From NCBI GenBank assembly GCA_002715965.1, contig PBAL01000086.1, positions 62,001 to 126,000 on the forward strand: a stretch of 64,000 nt of DNA, written 5' to 3'. Positions 63,381 through 64,000 of this stretch are shown here, in pieces; positions within the stretch are counted from its first letter, which is position 1, and the number at the start of each line of letters is the position of its first letter. The position numbers and the translations under genes are program-made. This stretch comes from Verrucomicrobiales bacterium. Its GTDB lineage: Bacteria; Verrucomicrobiota; Verrucomicrobiia; Limisphaerales; JAYPXF01. The notes below the pieces were generated by a model. The model was not told the DNA's origin. It saw nothing but the letters and a program-made list of their open reading frames with translations, and did no database searches.

Positions 63381-64000
63381 TCAGAACTTGGGCGAGCGAA
63401 CCGGACGGTTGAGATTCACCGTATGTCCGCGCTTTTGCGGCACCTGCTGGTGGTCCACCTGACCGAACAACTGACGGATGAAACGGCCCATCGTCTCATT
63501 CGTGGGACCGTAACCGGCGTGGTAGATGTAATGCTCCAGATCATGAAGCAATTCGTCGGCGTTTGGATAGCGCTCATCCGGATCGCGCTTTAAGGCCTTG
63601 TTCAGAAGCTTGTTCAACGGTTCGTCGATGCGATCATCAAGTTCCGTGAAATTTGGAATCTCAAGGTTCATGATGCGATCGCGCGACTCCTTCATCGAGG
63701 CGCCATGGAACAGATTGTAACCAAGGAGCAACTGCGCGAGCACGATGCCGAGCGAGAAAATATCGGAACGCTTGTCGGTGATCTGAAAGTCACATTGCTC
63801 CGGGCTCATGTAATCCACCTTGCCGGCAACCACTTCCCCCTCCTGGTCCTGCAGAAGACCGCGTGCCTTCGCGATACCGAAATCAGTGACCTTCACGTCG
63901 CCCTCAAAGGCGATCATGACGTTCTTCAGGTTCACGTCTCGATGAACGATGCCCAATGCACGGCCGGTTGCGTCCCTCTTCGCGTGCGCGTAAGCCAGCC
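63381..64000 (-). CDS. Ser/Thr protein kinase, C-terminal part (N-terminus outside window)
   Basis: The frame stays open past 63956 to the window end, reading YAHAKRDATGRALGIVHRD. The track's start at 63956 is a TTG inside the domain and not real. HRDVNLKNVM is the catalytic loop, VTDFGIAKA the metal-binding DFG, and YMSPEQ and SDIFSLGIVLAQLLLG follow. It is a PknB-type kinase domain with a short C-terminal tail; any sensor domain would have to be N-terminal. The P-loop is not visible. Confidence 0.9.
   Translation of the reverse strand, partial: LAYAHAKRDATGRALGIVHRDVNLKNVMIAFEGDVKVTDFGIAKARGLLQDQEGEVVAGKVDYMSPEQCDFQITDKRSDIFSLGIVLAQLLLGYNLFHGASMKESRDRIMNLEIPNFTELDDRIDEPLNKLLNKALKRDPDERYPNADELLHDLEHYIYHAGYGPTNETMGRFIRQLFGQVDHQQVPQKRGHTVNLNRPVRSPKF

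Noticed and set aside
1-64000. CRISPR arrays, tRNA or rRNA genes, integrases
   Set aside because: No regularly spaced direct repeats, cloverleaf-like sequences, rRNA stretches or transposase/integrase motifs were found by eye.

Overview
The window looks like a piece of a Verrucomicrobiota chromosome (my inference; a Limisphaerales/Pedosphaera-like member would fit). The reasons are several secreted sulfatases with their own formylglycine-generating enzyme, many secreted glycan-active enzymes, a fused str-S10-spc-alpha ribosomal superoperon, and ribosomal proteins carrying Ala/Glu/Lys-rich tails. No phage, plasmid, transposase, CRISPR array, rRNA or tRNA gene was seen.

Region 1 (1-9801, mostly minus strand): a polysaccharide-degradation operon reading GH127 beta-L-arabinofuranosidase -> sulfatase -> sulfatase fused to an SGNH esterase -> lipoprotein glycoside hydrolase. 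The last gene runs off the window and is missing from the ORF track. Upstream lie a family 4 uracil-DNA glycosylase and a divergent small zinc-ribbon protein. Region 2 (10352-20576): a two-domain glycogen debranching enzyme, an RlmI-type methyltransferase, a DSD1-like PLP enzyme, a decayed rmuC that starts at a dispersed repeat, a PNPOx-like flavoprotein and a GH88-like hydrolase.

Region 3 (20823-25381, plus strand): a sulfatase-fold protein that has lost its catalytic residues overlaps a seven-haem cytochrome c. A frameshifted small membrane protein and a ceramidase-family hydrolase follow. This is the most unusual cluster in the window.

Region 4 (25744-44410, minus strand): a 32-gene ribosomal superoperon from rpsL to rplQ, closed by a strong intrinsic terminator. 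It lacks tuf and rpmD and includes secY, map, infA and rpmJ. A terminator-like hairpin sits between rpsG and fusA. A second EF-G gene with its own terminator lies just upstream.

Region 5 (47065-64000): an isochorismatase-like hydrolase, a formylglycine-generating enzyme (able in principle to activate the sulfatases), gatC-gatA, a zinc-ribbon protein, a secreted two-domain beta-sandwich protein, rhamnulokinase, an ABC exporter operon, another sulfatase, an M23 peptidase with PKD-like domains, an AguB-type amidase and the C-terminal part of a Ser/Thr kinase cut by the window end.

A 51-bp repeat occurs three times (17401, 25615, 53350), next to one clearly truncated gene and one possibly truncated gene. 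A 133-bp element with imperfect inverted ends lies at 55330. Two intergenic regions carry 7-bp tandem repeats.
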